This document shows positions 18,891 through 28,084 of a DNA stretch of 64,000 nucleotides, piece after piece. Each line of letters starts with the position of its first letter. Positions within the stretch are counted from its first letter, which is position 1. Below the pieces are notes generated by a model. The model had not been told where the DNA came from. It saw nothing but the letters and a program-made list of their open reading frames with translations, and searched no databases. A program made the position numbers and the translations under genes. The stretch comes from Halorhabdus tiamatea SARL4B (GTDB lineage Archaea; Halobacteriota; Halobacteria; Halobacteriales; Haloarculaceae), in contig NC_021913.1 in NCBI RefSeq assembly GCF_000470655.1, forward strand, positions 1-64,000, written 5' to 3'.

Positions 18891-21800
18891 TCAATCCAGG
18901 GTCTGAGGTTCAATATCGCTTGTCGGTACGTCCGGCGGCTCAATTTGTTGGATGATTGTATCTGATTTTATTTCTAGTTGTGGGTTACCCTCATAATTAG
19001 AAGCATATATGCCTTGGAACTCATAGTACTGCATCTGGTCGAGAAGTTTCTGGCCGCCATCTGCCCACGTGATAAACCGTACTGCGCCTGTCGGGTCTTC
19101 CAATACACCACTTTGACGCATCGTGGGGTGCGAGTTTGCCTTTAATTTTCGCGCTTTCGCTGTTATACTTGTCCGAGTCTCCTCGCCTCGCATCTCCGCA
19201 ATTGAGTTTCCATTCCAAGCTGATTCCAGATGGGGCCTGATCTCAGTGATGAATCGAGATTCTTTCCCAGAGCGTGTGATAATGTCGAGTGTTCCGGAAC
19301 TTCGAGTCATAGAAACGTAAAATAAGCGTCGTTCTTCGGCAAGAGAATCAACTGACATGGGTTGAACTGGAGCAAGTAGATTGGTACTATGATCAACAGC
19401 AGGGAATCCTAGGTCCCCTTCTACTGCATGGACAAGAATGACGTGGCGCGCTTCCCGGCCCTTTGCTTTGTGAATCGTGTTAATAGATATATTTTCCGAT
19501 ACTTTATTCGGAATATAACCATGATTATCCAGCGATCGAAGTCCCTCTCTGATTATATCGAGATATGAACCGGCCTCGTACCGGCAGAGAATCATAATGT
19601 CTTCCGGTGAAGCCCCCTTCTCTAAGTATGATTCAACGAGTTCTCGAACGTAATCACGGAGCTGATACTCATATCCAATATAGTCCGACCCATCAAGTTC
19701 GTGCAGCAGTGGGGTGGTATCAACCCCTGAGTTCGAATTCACGCGTTTGTCTATCTGTTGGTCATTTATTTCGATGAGATCGTTTCCAGCAGTGACGACC
19801 GTTTCTGGGCACCGGTAATTTTCTTTCAGGCGTGTTCGAGTGACATCACCGAAGGTTTCTTCGAACTCAACGAATCTGTTCACGTCTGCACCTCTAAATG
19901 AGAAAATACTTTGCCAATCATCACCGACACAGAAGAGTCGAGCGCTATCAGGACCAGTCATCCGATCGATTAACGCAAGTTGGTTATCGGCGAGGTCTTG
20001 AAACTCATCGACCAACACATGGTCGAACCGGTGATCGTCTTCTATTAGATCAGTATCAAGTGCGTTGAGTCCCCCATTAACCATGTCCGTGTAGTCGATC
20101 TGACCCGTGGCGTCAAGGTGGTCTTCATACCGTTCTAACAGCGCGACTCCAGCTTCCCCAAAAGCATGTCTGCGAGAAGAAAGGTGGTCAATCGATGTGC
20201 GAATGTCCGCGGCCTCTAATCGAAACGTCTTTGCGAGATCGATAAATTGCTTCAGTTCTTGTTTGATACGCTTCTGTTCGTATCGATCGAACGTTGCTTC
20301 GACGAGTTCGGTATATGAAAGACGGTCTAACAAAACCCCGTGTGATTCAAGTCGTGCGCGCAAAATCACTTCGAGACGGTCCTGGGTATGTTCGAATTCA
20401 TGCGTTTCAATAAGCGTCTGTTCATCATTCTGTGTAAATTGCTGCCGCTTCCATCTCGCTGACTCGCGATACTCAGCCGAAGTTTGACTGAACCAAGGGG
20501 CCACCTCTCCTCGTTCATCGACACCCCAATGTTCGATATAAATATTGTATTCTGGGAGATAAAAGTCTGGTCTGTATACTTCATGATGTTCATCCGATTC
20601 AACCCATGAAGCACGATCCTCGTACCGATACTTGATCTGATGTCGAAACAAGAAGTTCGCAATCCGACGTTCTGCAACCGATTTTACAGTCTCGTTGTCC
20701 AATGTTTTGTATCGCTGCTTTCGCTTGGCCTCATAGTACGCCTCCTTCTCGGCGAATTCACTTTCCACGGCCTCATCGTCATTTCGAACAGTTAGATACC
20801 GTTCAAAATGCGTGACGAAGTCATCCGGTACCGGATCTAAATTCCCCGTCAAAGCGTCATCAACGAAGTTATCGAAATCAGTTCCATCAAACACCGCTGG
20901 CATCGTTTCTTTGGTCTCTTCTAAGATCTCATATCCATATCCATGGACAGTGCTTACTGCTACATTCGTAATGTCGAAATGCTCGCCAAGCCGTTCTTTC
21001 ATCTCGTCAGCAGCATCCTTGCCAAAGGTCAATAAGAGGATTCGGTTAGGATCGACACCGAGTTCTTGTACGAGATATTGGACACGCGTCGTTAACGTCA
21101 ATGTTTTACCGGTTCCTGCTGCGGCAATCACCTGATTATATGTGTCATTTCGAATGACAGCCCGCCGCTGGTCCTCATCAAGTACAAAATTATTTGATCC
21201 GATCTCACTAAACAAGGTGTCGCAAGCAACTGATTGGTTTTCAACAAAGGCCCGATTGTATTGCTGGCGGGAATCAAGCAGCTGTCGATACCAAGAAATG
21301 CTTTCTCGAAGCCTTTCAAACCGTTTTTGCAGTGTGGGCGACCCGATACCGCTGTCAGTTCTCTCAGCAAGAAACAGGTCTTTGTCGATGGGGTCGCCTA
21401 TCTCTTGAAGTTCTCCCTCGACAGAGTTAAGATCAGCTTGATATTCCGCATGGGTGTGAGTTGGAAGATAGCGGTTGTACTCAGCTCGGTTGTTGCTATC
21501 CTGATTCGGGGATGGCAGGACAGTGTCTGTCGCATCGGCAAACTCAGATACAGCCGACTCAACCATCGCAAGTCGATTCTGAGTGAGAACACCATATATA
21601 GCTTTGAGAACTGCACGATACTCTGAGCGAATCATACTCGGCTTCGTCTGGGAGCTAAGTCGCTCAACGGAATTTATCGCAGCCTCTGTATCCTCGATAG
21701 TAACCTCGTGACTGAGTGAGCTCTCTACTACTTCTGTGATGAGGGACAGACAAAGGAGTTGACCCCGCAATTCTTCAACTAAAAGTTCACATTTCTTTGA

Positions 21801-23504
21801 CTTCTTCATCGAGGGATTCTCAATCGGCAAGAATGATACCGATTCAATCGCCGTTCGATCATCCCTTAGTGAGGAAAACAGACGCGCTGCTTCGTCAGTA
21901 TCAAGATGATTACGAAGTTCGTGGTAATCAAGTTGGGATTCAAAGAGTGAAGAGATAATCTGAAGTTCCCTTTCAACCTGATCGGTAGTTTCACAAATCG
22001 CATCGAGCCCACGCTGTTGTGCCTCAGATCGAACTTCATCAATCACATCTTGAGTTGATGTCCAGATTTCTTCGAGACTATGACGAAGATCATCAGGTTC
22101 CACTGCCAAAACCGCCTCAGCAGTGTTGCCGGAGCGATTTTCACAGTATTCCGGAATGATTATTTTAGATCTACATATGTCTGAGGTGGTACGGTGGGAA
22201 ACGTATCGTGGGACATTTGAAGAGACGGTCCCGCAAGCAGGACAAACAATAGTAGACTCGCTGTCAAGAACTCCAACTGAGGGGCCATTCCAGCCGTTGA
22301 GCACGTTATCAATTACCTGGTTTCGTGAGCCAAATTGTTCTGTAAGGATGGTCTCAAATAGTTGATTTTCTCCATTCACAATAAGTGTAAGTGCATCTGC
22401 AAGGAGATCTTCTCGTTGACGTAGCCATGTCTCACGTAATTTCTTGCTTAAAACGTTTTCTCGACGAGTTCGAAACGCAGCTCTGATTCGACTCCCGGTA
22501 TCGAACACTTTTTCAAGTTGATCTAACTGCTCTTCTACTGCCTGTACCCCTTTGACAACCTCCGATGTCGATATCAAAGAACAGTTGACATGACGTATCC
22601 AAGAGTATTGTGATTTGATTTCGCTATGGCGGCTTTTGAGGGCATCAAATCTATCAGCCGAGGGTTCGCCATGTGATCGAACGTACGTCTCCGTAGCTGT
22701 CCGGACAGGTTCAATGGCGGCAGAAGCTCTTTTTGTTATTGAGCCCACTTCAGCTGTATACTCCTGTTCAATCTTGTCACAAAGGCTTTCAGCCGCCTCA
22801 TACTCTGGTGAATCGCCTGGAAGCTCACCCATCTGTGCTGTTAACTCATCTCGGTGATTTTCAAGTTTGAGTAGAAACTGCTGGATATCAACGGGATCGG
22901 CATCTGAATGGCCATGCTTAAGCAGCGACTCTGTTTTGTCAATACTCTGAGTGATATCCAGGGCGTGCCCTCCCGTTTGCTGAGTAGATCCTGCTTTCAG
23001 GTTTTCTTCAGAGTCTGTCGGCACCTCATTACTTATGGACGCGTCTAAATTGCGCGGAGGGAGATTAAGCCGTTCGTCGTAAATCCGGTCGGCAATTTCA
23101 CGTAATTTGTCCGAGATTGATTTGATAGAGCTCTCGTTTGTAGAAGGATTGTCACCACTTGATTCTATGAGTTTATCATATTCTCTCCGGGCATCATACA
23201 ACGCTTTTTCTGCTCGCTCAATCTCTACATATGCTTCCTCCTTCTTTCCTTCATCCCGTCGTTGCCGCGCAACGTCTAACCTATCATGAGATGTCTGGAG
23301 AAATTGACTAATCTCATTAGGAACGGGGTCCGCATCCTCCCTGGAATCGACAAGATCAGTGGCTTCGTCAGCATCTGTGGGAGATTTTACATCTGTATCA
23401 CTAGGTGAATTAGATTCGCTGTCTTTCCGAATAGCTTGATACGTTGAGAATGCCCCCCACCCCAGTGAGATGCTGATGATCCCGCCAATAGCTATTTCTA
23501 TCAT
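18891..23504 (-). CDS. Membrane-anchored UvrD/Rep-family helicase with inserted PD-(D/E)XK-like domain
   Basis: A 1537-residue protein. Residues 2-22 form one transmembrane helix (IEIAIGGIISISLGWGAF). About 60-400 is charged coiled coil. A zinc-finger-like CPACGTVSS...HRTTSDIC lies near 420. The SF1A core starts near 785 with AAAGTGKT, followed by LLLTFGKDAADEM. An insertion near 975-1050 carries YRPDFYLPEYNIYIEHWGVD, resembling the D and E positions of a PD-(D/E)XK nuclease; such insertions are known in HelD/UvrD relatives. Motif II is LVDEFQDLADNQ (about 1160), motif III DDWQSIFSFRGAD, and motif VI YVSMTRSSGTL. It is convergent with the VWA gene. The anchor plus coiled coil places the helicase at the membrane, where incoming DNA could be met. 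Defence is inferred, not shown. Confidence 0.88.
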   Translation of the reverse strand: MIEIAIGGIISISLGWGAFSTYQAIRKDSESNSPSDTDVKSPTDADEATDLVDSREDADPVPNEISQFLQTSHDRLDVARQRRDEGKKEEAYVEIERAEKALYDARREYDKLIESSGDNPSTNESSIKSISDKLREIADRIYDERLNLPPRNLDASISNEVPTDSEENLKAGSTQQTGGHALDITQSIDKTESLLKHGHSDADPVDIQQFLLKLENHRDELTAQMGELPGDSPEYEAAESLCDKIEQEYTAEVGSITKRASAAIEPVRTATETYVRSHGEPSADRFDALKSRHSEIKSQYSWIRHVNCSLISTSEVVKGVQAVEEQLDQLEKVFDTGSRIRAAFRTRRENVLSKKLRETWLRQREDLLADALTLIVNGENQLFETILTEQFGSRNQVIDNVLNGWNGPSVGVLDSESTIVCPACGTVSSNVPRYVSHRTTSDICRSKIIIPEYCENRSGNTAEAVLAVEPDDLRHSLEEIWTSTQDVIDEVRSEAQQRGLDAICETTDQVERELQIISSLFESQLDYHELRNHLDTDEAARLFSSLRDDRTAIESVSFLPIENPSMKKSKKCELLVEELRGQLLCLSLITEVVESSLSHEVTIEDTEAAINSVERLSSQTKPSMIRSEYRAVLKAIYGVLTQNRLAMVESAVSEFADATDTVLPSPNQDSNNRAEYNRYLPTHTHAEYQADLNSVEGELQEIGDPIDKDLFLAERTDSGIGSPTLQKRFERLRESISWYRQLLDSRQQYNRAFVENQSVACDTLFSEIGSNNFVLDEDQRRAVIRNDTYNQVIAAAGTGKTLTLTTRVQYLVQELGVDPNRILLLTFGKDAADEMKERLGEHFDITNVAVSTVHGYGYEILEETKETMPAVFDGTDFDNFVDDALTGNLDPVPDDFVTHFERYLTVRNDDEAVESEFAEKEAYYEAKRKQRYKTLDNETVKSVAERRIANFLFRHQIKYRYEDRASWVESDEHHEVYRPDFYLPEYNIYIEHWGVDERGEVAPWFSQTSAEYRESARWKRQQFTQNDEQTLIETHEFEHTQDRLEVILRARLESHGVLLDRLSYTELVEATFDRYEQKRIKQELKQFIDLAKTFRLEAADIRTSIDHLSSRRHAFGEAGVALLERYEDHLDATGQIDYTDMVNGGLNALDTDLIEDDHRFDHVLVDEFQDLADNQLALIDRMTGPDSARLFCVGDDWQSIFSFRGADVNRFVEFEETFGDVTRTRLKENYRCPETVVTAGNDLIEINDQQIDKRVNSNSGVDTTPLLHELDGSDYIGYEYQLRDYVRELVESYLEKGASPEDIMILCRYEAGSYLDIIREGLRSLDNHGYIPNKVSENISINTIHKAKGREARHVILVHAVEGDLGFPAVDHSTNLLAPVQPMSVDSLAEERRLFYVSMTRSSGTLDIITRSGKESRFITEIRPHLESAWNGNSIAEMRGEETRTSITAKARKLKANSHPTMRQSGVLEDPTGAVRFITWADGGQKLLDQMQYYEFQGIYASNYEGNPQLEIKSDTIIQQIEPPDVPTSDIEPQTLD

Positions 23505-23830
23505 ATATCAATAATGTTAGAGTAGATTGCATATTCAACGATAGATAACCGCTCACGAAGTAAGTTTTCTAAATCACTGTGGAATTGAAACCGAAAGAAG
23601 TTCATATAATAATTATTTGTCGCTTCTCCGATAAAGTCTCCGGTGGTATCAAGATCATTACTTACAATACTCTACCTCAAATTAACCCAGGTTGTGTTTC
23701 CAATAGGGTCGAATTGACATCCTCGCCATACCAGATTGATCTGTAAGAAGTTTCGTTGATTGACCGTCCAGCCAGAACAAGCACGATCCCGTGATCTTTA
23801 GGTAGAGAATAGTGATAGTTAGTACCTAGT
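23505..23830. other. Gene-free spacer
   Basis: The 326 bases between the UvrD-type gene and the ADP-ribosylglycohydrolase gene are AT-rich next to the helicase start. They contain TATA-like stretches for both divergent genes, such as ATAATAATTATT near 23608. I see no small gene, repeat or RNA structure. Confidence 0.5.
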
Positions 23831-24757
23831 ATGGTTTCGAATGATACTGCAGAAGGAGTTCTCCTCGGGTTAGCTTCCGGTGACGCACTTGGCCGCCCGG
23901 GCGAATTCAAGAGCGCTGAACAGATCGCTTCCCAGCATGGCGAGGTGACGGATATGTTAGCGGACGGATCACATGGCAAACCAGCGGGGACAGTCACGGA
24001 CGATACGGAGATGGCGCTGTGTATCGCACGGAGTCTCGTCGAAAACGGGCGCTTCAACGGACAAGACATCGCGGACCGATTTCTGGAGTGGTTCGAAACT
24101 GATCCCTTCGACATCGGCTTGATGACGGCCGACGCGCTCCGAGAATACAGCCACGGAACGGACTGGCGCTCAGCCGGCCAGGAAGTCTGGCAACATCGAT
24201 CTGAAGGCTCGAACGCCGGGAACGGGAGCGTCATGCGGTGTGCCCCACACGCAATCGCGTTCGCCGACGAACCAGACACGCTACAGCGAGTAAGCAAGCA
24301 ATCCTCGGCGATCACTCACTATGACCCGCGATGTCGATACGGATGCGTTATTCTGAACCAGACGATCGCCGGATACCTCCGCGGCGAGGACGATCCACTT
24401 ACCAACGCATTGGCTCAAGTCGAAGGTGACGCACCGGGCGAACTCGTCGAAACACTTCGACTAGTTCCGGACCTGATCGACGAAAGCGACCTCGAAACGA
24501 CCGGCTACGTCGTGCACACACTCCAGACGGCGCTCCACGATGCGCTGACAGCTGATTCAGCCGAGGAAGCAATCGTCTCAGCCGTAAATCGTGGTGGAGA
24601 TACAGACACGATTGGCGCCGTCACAGGGGCCGTTGCCGGTGCTCGATTCGGAAAGGAATCGCTGCCCGACCGGTGGCTTGAACAGCTCGAGTATCACGAG
24701 GACCTCTCCTTACTCGCGCGAACGCTTGCGTCAACAAATATAGACGCATCGGCCTGA
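23831..24757 (+). CDS. ADP-ribosylglycohydrolase family protein (DraG-like)
   Basis: A 308-residue protein covering the whole family length. Family enzymes remove ADP-ribose from arginine or related acceptors using a two-metal centre. The metal-binding signatures are visible: GLASGDALGRPGEF near the start, VTDDTEMAL (about 55-63), and GGDTDTIGAVTGAVAGARFG (about 257-276). GNGSVMRCAPHAIAF (about 134) is the conserved middle block. It could reverse an endogenous modification or counter an ADP-ribosylating toxin. No ADP-ribosyltransferase partner is seen nearby. It is followed at nine bases by the YdjM-like gene in the same direction. Confidence 0.9.
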   Translation: MVSNDTAEGVLLGLASGDALGRPGEFKSAEQIASQHGEVTDMLADGSHGKPAGTVTDDTEMALCIARSLVENGRFNGQDIADRFLEWFETDPFDIGLMTADALREYSHGTDWRSAGQEVWQHRSEGSNAGNGSVMRCAPHAIAFADEPDTLQRVSKQSSAITHYDPRCRYGCVILNQTIAGYLRGEDDPLTNALAQVEGDAPGELVETLRLVPDLIDESDLETTGYVVHTLQTALHDALTADSAEEAIVSAVNRGGDTDTIGAVTGAVAGARFGKESLPDRWLEQLEYHEDLSLLARTLASTNIDASA

Positions 24758-24766
24758 TCAGCAACT

Positions 24767-25267
24767 ATGTACCAGAAGGGGCACATCGGGGCGGCATTGT
24801 TCGTCTATGCACCAGTCGGGTTCGTGACGTTCGTTGTCGGTTTCAAAGGTATCGCCGTGCTCGGAGCCGTCGGTGCCGGCGCGCTTGCCATGATTCCAGA
24901 TTACGATCAGAAGATCCCGGGGATCAGCCATCGCGGGATCACGCACACAGTTTGGTTCGCAGCACTCGTGGGAATCGTCCTCGGAATTGCTGGGATTCTG
25001 GTTGGTTTCGGGAGTGAAGGATTGATTGCGGGGATCGGACTGGGCGTATTCGGGACAATTGTCGGCACCGGAACGATTCTCTCGCACATTGCAGCGGATG
25101 CCCTCACACCGATGGGAGTCGAACCATTCGCGCCGATTCGTGACGATCACTACACCTACGACGTGGCTCGAGCGTCGAACCCGCTCGCAAATTATGGACT
25201 ACTGGCTATGGGCGTCGTCGCGACCGGACTCGCGTTAGCCGCAGGAAACGCCCTGTCTGGGGTCTAA
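24767..25267 (+). CDS. YdjM-like (DUF457) membrane metal-dependent hydrolase-like protein
   Basis: A 166-residue protein with about four transmembrane segments. The conserved polar residues of the family are present: GHIG near the start, MIPDYDQKIP (about 42-51), HRGITHT (about 54-60), and HIAADALTPMGVEPF (about 109-123). This His/Asp pattern defines the YdjM/DUF457 group, proposed to be membrane-bound metal-dependent hydrolases. The E. coli member is SOS-regulated; the physiological substrate is unknown. It lies nine bases after the DraG-like gene and probably shares its transcript. The start ATG 24767 is followed directly by the first membrane segment. Confidence 0.85.
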   Translation: MYQKGHIGAALFVYAPVGFVTFVVGFKGIAVLGAVGAGALAMIPDYDQKIPGISHRGITHTVWFAALVGIVLGIAGILVGFGSEGLIAGIGLGVFGTIVGTGTILSHIAADALTPMGVEPFAPIRDDHYTYDVARASNPLANYGLLAMGVVATGLALAAGNALSGV

Positions 25268-25458
25268 CGATATCACATAGAAAACAGGAAATCCGGAAGT
25301 TCCCCCCAATACCCCCTTCGAACCGCTCGACGAGTTCTAGGACGATGTGACATTCATCGAGTCAAGAGCGTTTGAATACGAGTGTATTCTTCACGGAGGT
25401 TATCAACAGTACGACCAGCACCAATGCTGCTAGCGTCGGTATTTTGAATGATCGGCGT

Positions 25459-25532
25459 CTGGTGTGCAACATCGTTCCTTGACATCCTCCCCGCGCTGAA
25501 GGGCGAGGATTCCCGCGTTGGGATATTGTGGT
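25459..25532 (-). ncRNA. Right end and guide RNA (omega RNA) region of the TnpB element
   Basis: Reading leftward from the tnpB stop, the DNA forms the stem CCTCGCCC-TTCA-GCGCGGGG and then GAGGATGTCAA, ending at 25479. This is the typical right end of haloarchaeal IS200/IS605-type elements. TnpB uses an RNA from this end as scaffold, with the bases just beyond the element as guide (established for the family). The expected guide begins GGAACGATGTTGCACACCAG (25478 to 25459). RNA boundaries are inferred. Confidence 0.6.
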
Positions 25533-26813
25533 TTACGACGTGACCTGTTCTTGAGGCGCGAATGCGCCAGTTTCCTTGTCAAACAGGAACGTCGATGGCT
25601 GTGCCAACCAGCCGTTACTCCTATTCACCGAGAGATTCGGTGAACTCGGAGATACTTTCTGTCGAATGTTCTCGGCCCCGTTCACATCAGTGTTCGCTAC
25701 CGTCCCGCAGTCGTCGCACACGTACAATCCGCGTTCAACACGGTTCGCGTCACGTGTGCGACCACAACACGAACACGACTTCGACGTATCCCGCTCGGAT
25801 ACCGTCTCAACGGAGATGCCTTCGATCTCGGCTTTGTATTCGAGCAGGTCGGTGAAGCGGTCGAACGCCCACGAGTGCAGGTCGAGGTTGCCGTGGGTGC
25901 CCCAGTCTTTCGCCTCGCCGTTCTCCTCGTCCTCACGGATGCCGGAGAGGTCGCCCACCACGATGGTTCCGACTTCCTCCTCGACACATCGCTGAACGAT
26001 GTGTTTCGAGAGTGCGTGGAAGTAGTGGGTGCGTCGTCGAGACTTCTTGTGGTTCAGCCGCGTGGCCTGCTCGGAGTTCGAGTCGTCACACCGGGCAATC
26101 CGCTTGCTGAAGTAGTAGTCGTCCTGCTTCAGACAGTTGAACGGGTACAGCTCGGCGTGGCCGTCCTCGTAGGCGAGCGCGGCAAAGTTGTTGATGCCGA
26201 GGTCGATGCCGACTGTCTTTTCACCGGGCGATTCGGCCACTTCGATTTCGACTTTGCAGACGAATTGCAGCTCCCACTCATCCCCTGTCCAAACGGCCCG
26301 AACCTGTTGAACGCTCTCGACGGATGAGAGGTCAACATCGGGGCGAGTCTGGTATTCACAGAGGATGAAGTCCGACCAGTACTCTTTGAGGTTCGACCCT
26401 TTTGAGAGTCGGACGCGGTCGTATTTGGTGTCGAGTTTGAAGCCGGCGGCTTTGAACGTGACTGTGCTTCGCGGATGTTCGTCGCCGTGTTTGCGGTAGC
26501 CGGGCGGATTCGCGGTCGTGTCTCCGTTGCGCCGTTTACCGTACCAGCCGTTGAACGCCTCAGCGAGTTCTTGGAGGACTCGCTGACTTGACTGAGAATG
26601 CAGGTCATCGTAGCGTTCGTGACTCTTGAGGTAGGCGGTGAGCTCTGTGTGACTGGGAATGTGGCCGATCTCAGACCACACGCGGCCACACGTCCACCGT
26701 CCGACGTTCCAGAGTTTCGAGGCGGCGAACCCGAGCGAATCAAGGTCGTCAGACACCCGTGACTGGTTCCTGATGGAAGCAGTGTAGGTGCGGGTGACGA
26801 CCTGTTTCGCCAT
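25533..26813 (-). CDS. tnpB: TnpB (OrfB) RNA-guided endonuclease of a TnpA-less IS200/IS605-type element
   Basis: A 426-residue TnpB. The RuvC-I Asp is D204 in GIDLGINNF, the zinc finger is CSCCG...CDDCG (348-370), and the RuvC-III Asp is D376 in NTDVNGAENI. The RuvC-II block reads IVVGDLSGIRED (about 284-295). Gly287 stands where many TnpBs have the catalytic Glu (vvEDL), so the acidic residue may be E294 shifted downstream or may be missing. No tnpA (Y1 transposase) is adjacent, so the element is of the IS1341 type and could move only in trans. Homologues cut DNA under RNA guidance and help the element persist. An IS630 lies immediately to the right, apparently inserted in the hairpin upstream of this gene. 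Confidence 0.88.
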   Translation of the reverse strand: MAKQVVTRTYTASIRNQSRVSDDLDSLGFAASKLWNVGRWTCGRVWSEIGHIPSHTELTAYLKSHERYDDLHSQSSQRVLQELAEAFNGWYGKRRNGDTTANPPGYRKHGDEHPRSTVTFKAAGFKLDTKYDRVRLSKGSNLKEYWSDFILCEYQTRPDVDLSSVESVQQVRAVWTGDEWELQFVCKVEIEVAESPGEKTVGIDLGINNFAALAYEDGHAELYPFNCLKQDDYYFSKRIARCDDSNSEQATRLNHKKSRRRTHYFHALSKHIVQRCVEEEVGTIVVGDLSGIREDEENGEAKDWGTHGNLDLHSWAFDRFTDLLEYKAEIEGISVETVSERDTSKSCSCCGRTRDANRVERGLYVCDDCGTVANTDVNGAENIRQKVSPSSPNLSVNRSNGWLAQPSTFLFDKETGAFAPQEQVTS

Positions 26814-26926
26814 ACGTAACCTATGTAGGCAGACCTACTTGAAGGTCTGGATTACGCAGCGTGGAATATCCCGCCGTGCTATCGTCATGGTTTGTGTCGT
26901 CGTCTGTCGGATTCATCCCCGCCCTG

Positions 26927-28084
26927 TAGTGGTTCACAGAAGATTTAGGTGTACTCTGAGTTGGTAGGGTAATGACGGGACGAGAGAAAGAGATCGTCCG
27001 TCACCTCAGTGAGGACGATCTCGACCGCTTGCTCACCCAGACAGATGACGAGAAGGTGAGCAAGCGGCTCACCTTCATCAAACGGCTGTACAAGGGTGCA
27101 ACACTCGAAGACGCAGCCGACGATGTCGGGATGTCCCAATCAACCGGCAGTCGCTGGGCCAGACTCTGGAACAAGGGTGGGCTCGGACTTCTCACACCGA
27201 GCTTCGGGGGCGGTCGGCCCCCGAAGCTCGACGAGGAACAACGAGAGCGTCTCTTAGACCTGCTCGAAGAGGGCGAACCCTGGAAGAAACAGGAGATACA
27301 GCACCTCATCAACGAAGAGTTCGATGTCGAGTTCCATCCGAATTATCTGCCCCGACTTCTCGATGATCTCGGCCTCTCGTACGCGATTCCGCGTACGGAG
27401 AGGCCGGACCGACCAGAGAACGCCGACGAAATCCTCGACGAACGCGTTGCCGACGCGTTCGCCGAGGATGATGCAGACGAGCCACACAATAAACAGCCAG
27501 AAGACGATAGTGACGAAGAATGGACGCTCGACGATGATGTGCGAACGGATGGCGGAACGACGGTTGGTTTCTTCGACGTTTCGCACCCGCAGCCGTGGGA
27601 CAATTCTCAGCGCCTCTACACAGTGACCGAGCCGACGATCACCCGGCCGCTGGTGAAAATCGACACACCAGCGGCCGGGTTCTATGCACTCAACGGTGAA
27701 AGCCTCCTTCAGTTCCCACCGAATCAGGAGAAAGAAGAGATCTGTGCGTGTCTCGAAGCGATCCGCGAGCAGAATCCGGGCGAGCGGATTCTGCTCGTCT
27801 TGGACAACTTCTCGTCACATATCTGTACGCACACGCGCAAGCGAGCCCATGAGATTGGGATTGACCTCGTCTTTCTCCCAGTGGGCTCACCACATCTCAA
27901 CCCAATCGAGCCCGTCTGGAAGAGTCTCAAATGGGAATCGTCGCCCCTGATCGTGGAGGGCGCGGCTGAATACCGCGCCCTCCTCGATGAGATCTTCACG
28001 GCATTGACCGACCAGCTGAGTTTCGCAGGCTCTTGGATCGAAAATCACCTCGACGGATTCATTCAGAAGTTGCGTTAGTCACTA
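26927..28084. mobile_element. IS630-family insertion sequence, apparently inserted in a hairpin loop
   Basis: The element holds one transposase gene. Outside it the left flank reads CCCCGCCCTGTA and the right flank TAAAGGGCGGGG. Joining the flanks with a single TA (26927-26928, 28083-28084) rebuilds a GC hairpin typical of haloarchaeal IS200/IS605 borders. IS630 elements duplicate TA, so this fits insertion in the hairpin loop. Alternatively, CCCCGCCCT-TAGTG is simply the element's own terminal inverted repeat (14 of 15 bases match). Confidence 0.6.
26972..28078 (+). CDS. IS630-family transposase
   Basis: A 368-residue transposase. The N-terminal half has two helix-turn-helix-like segments: ATLEDAADDVGMSQSTGSRW (about 46-65), and a winged-helix block with GRPPKLDEEQ. 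An acidic linker (about 155-195) follows. The DDE catalytic triad is D in GFFDVSHPQPW (about 207), D in LVLDNFSSH (about 286) and E in SPHLNPIEPVWKSLKW (about 321), the order and spacing of IS630/Tc1. The frame is intact, so the element may be active. Its stop lies four bases inside the end of the convergent CBS-protein gene. Confidence 0.92.
   Translation: MTGREKEIVRHLSEDDLDRLLTQTDDEKVSKRLTFIKRLYKGATLEDAADDVGMSQSTGSRWARLWNKGGLGLLTPSFGGGRPPKLDEEQRERLLDLLEEGEPWKKQEIQHLINEEFDVEFHPNYLPRLLDDLGLSYAIPRTERPDRPENADEILDERVADAFAEDDADEPHNKQPEDDSDEEWTLDDDVRTDGGTTVGFFDVSHPQPWDNSQRLYTVTEPTITRPLVKIDTPAAGFYALNGESLLQFPPNQEKEEICACLEAIREQNPGERILLVLDNFSSHICTHTRKRAHEIGIDLVFLPVGSPHLNPIEPVWKSLKWESSPLIVEGAAEYRALLDEIFTALTDQLSFAGSWIENHLDGFIQKLR

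Noticed and set aside
5302-23504. A known DISARM, BREX, Zorya or type I restriction system
   Set aside because: No methyltransferase, DUF1998 protein, PLD nuclease, PglZ, ZorA/B or specificity subunit is present; only the helicase class is shared.
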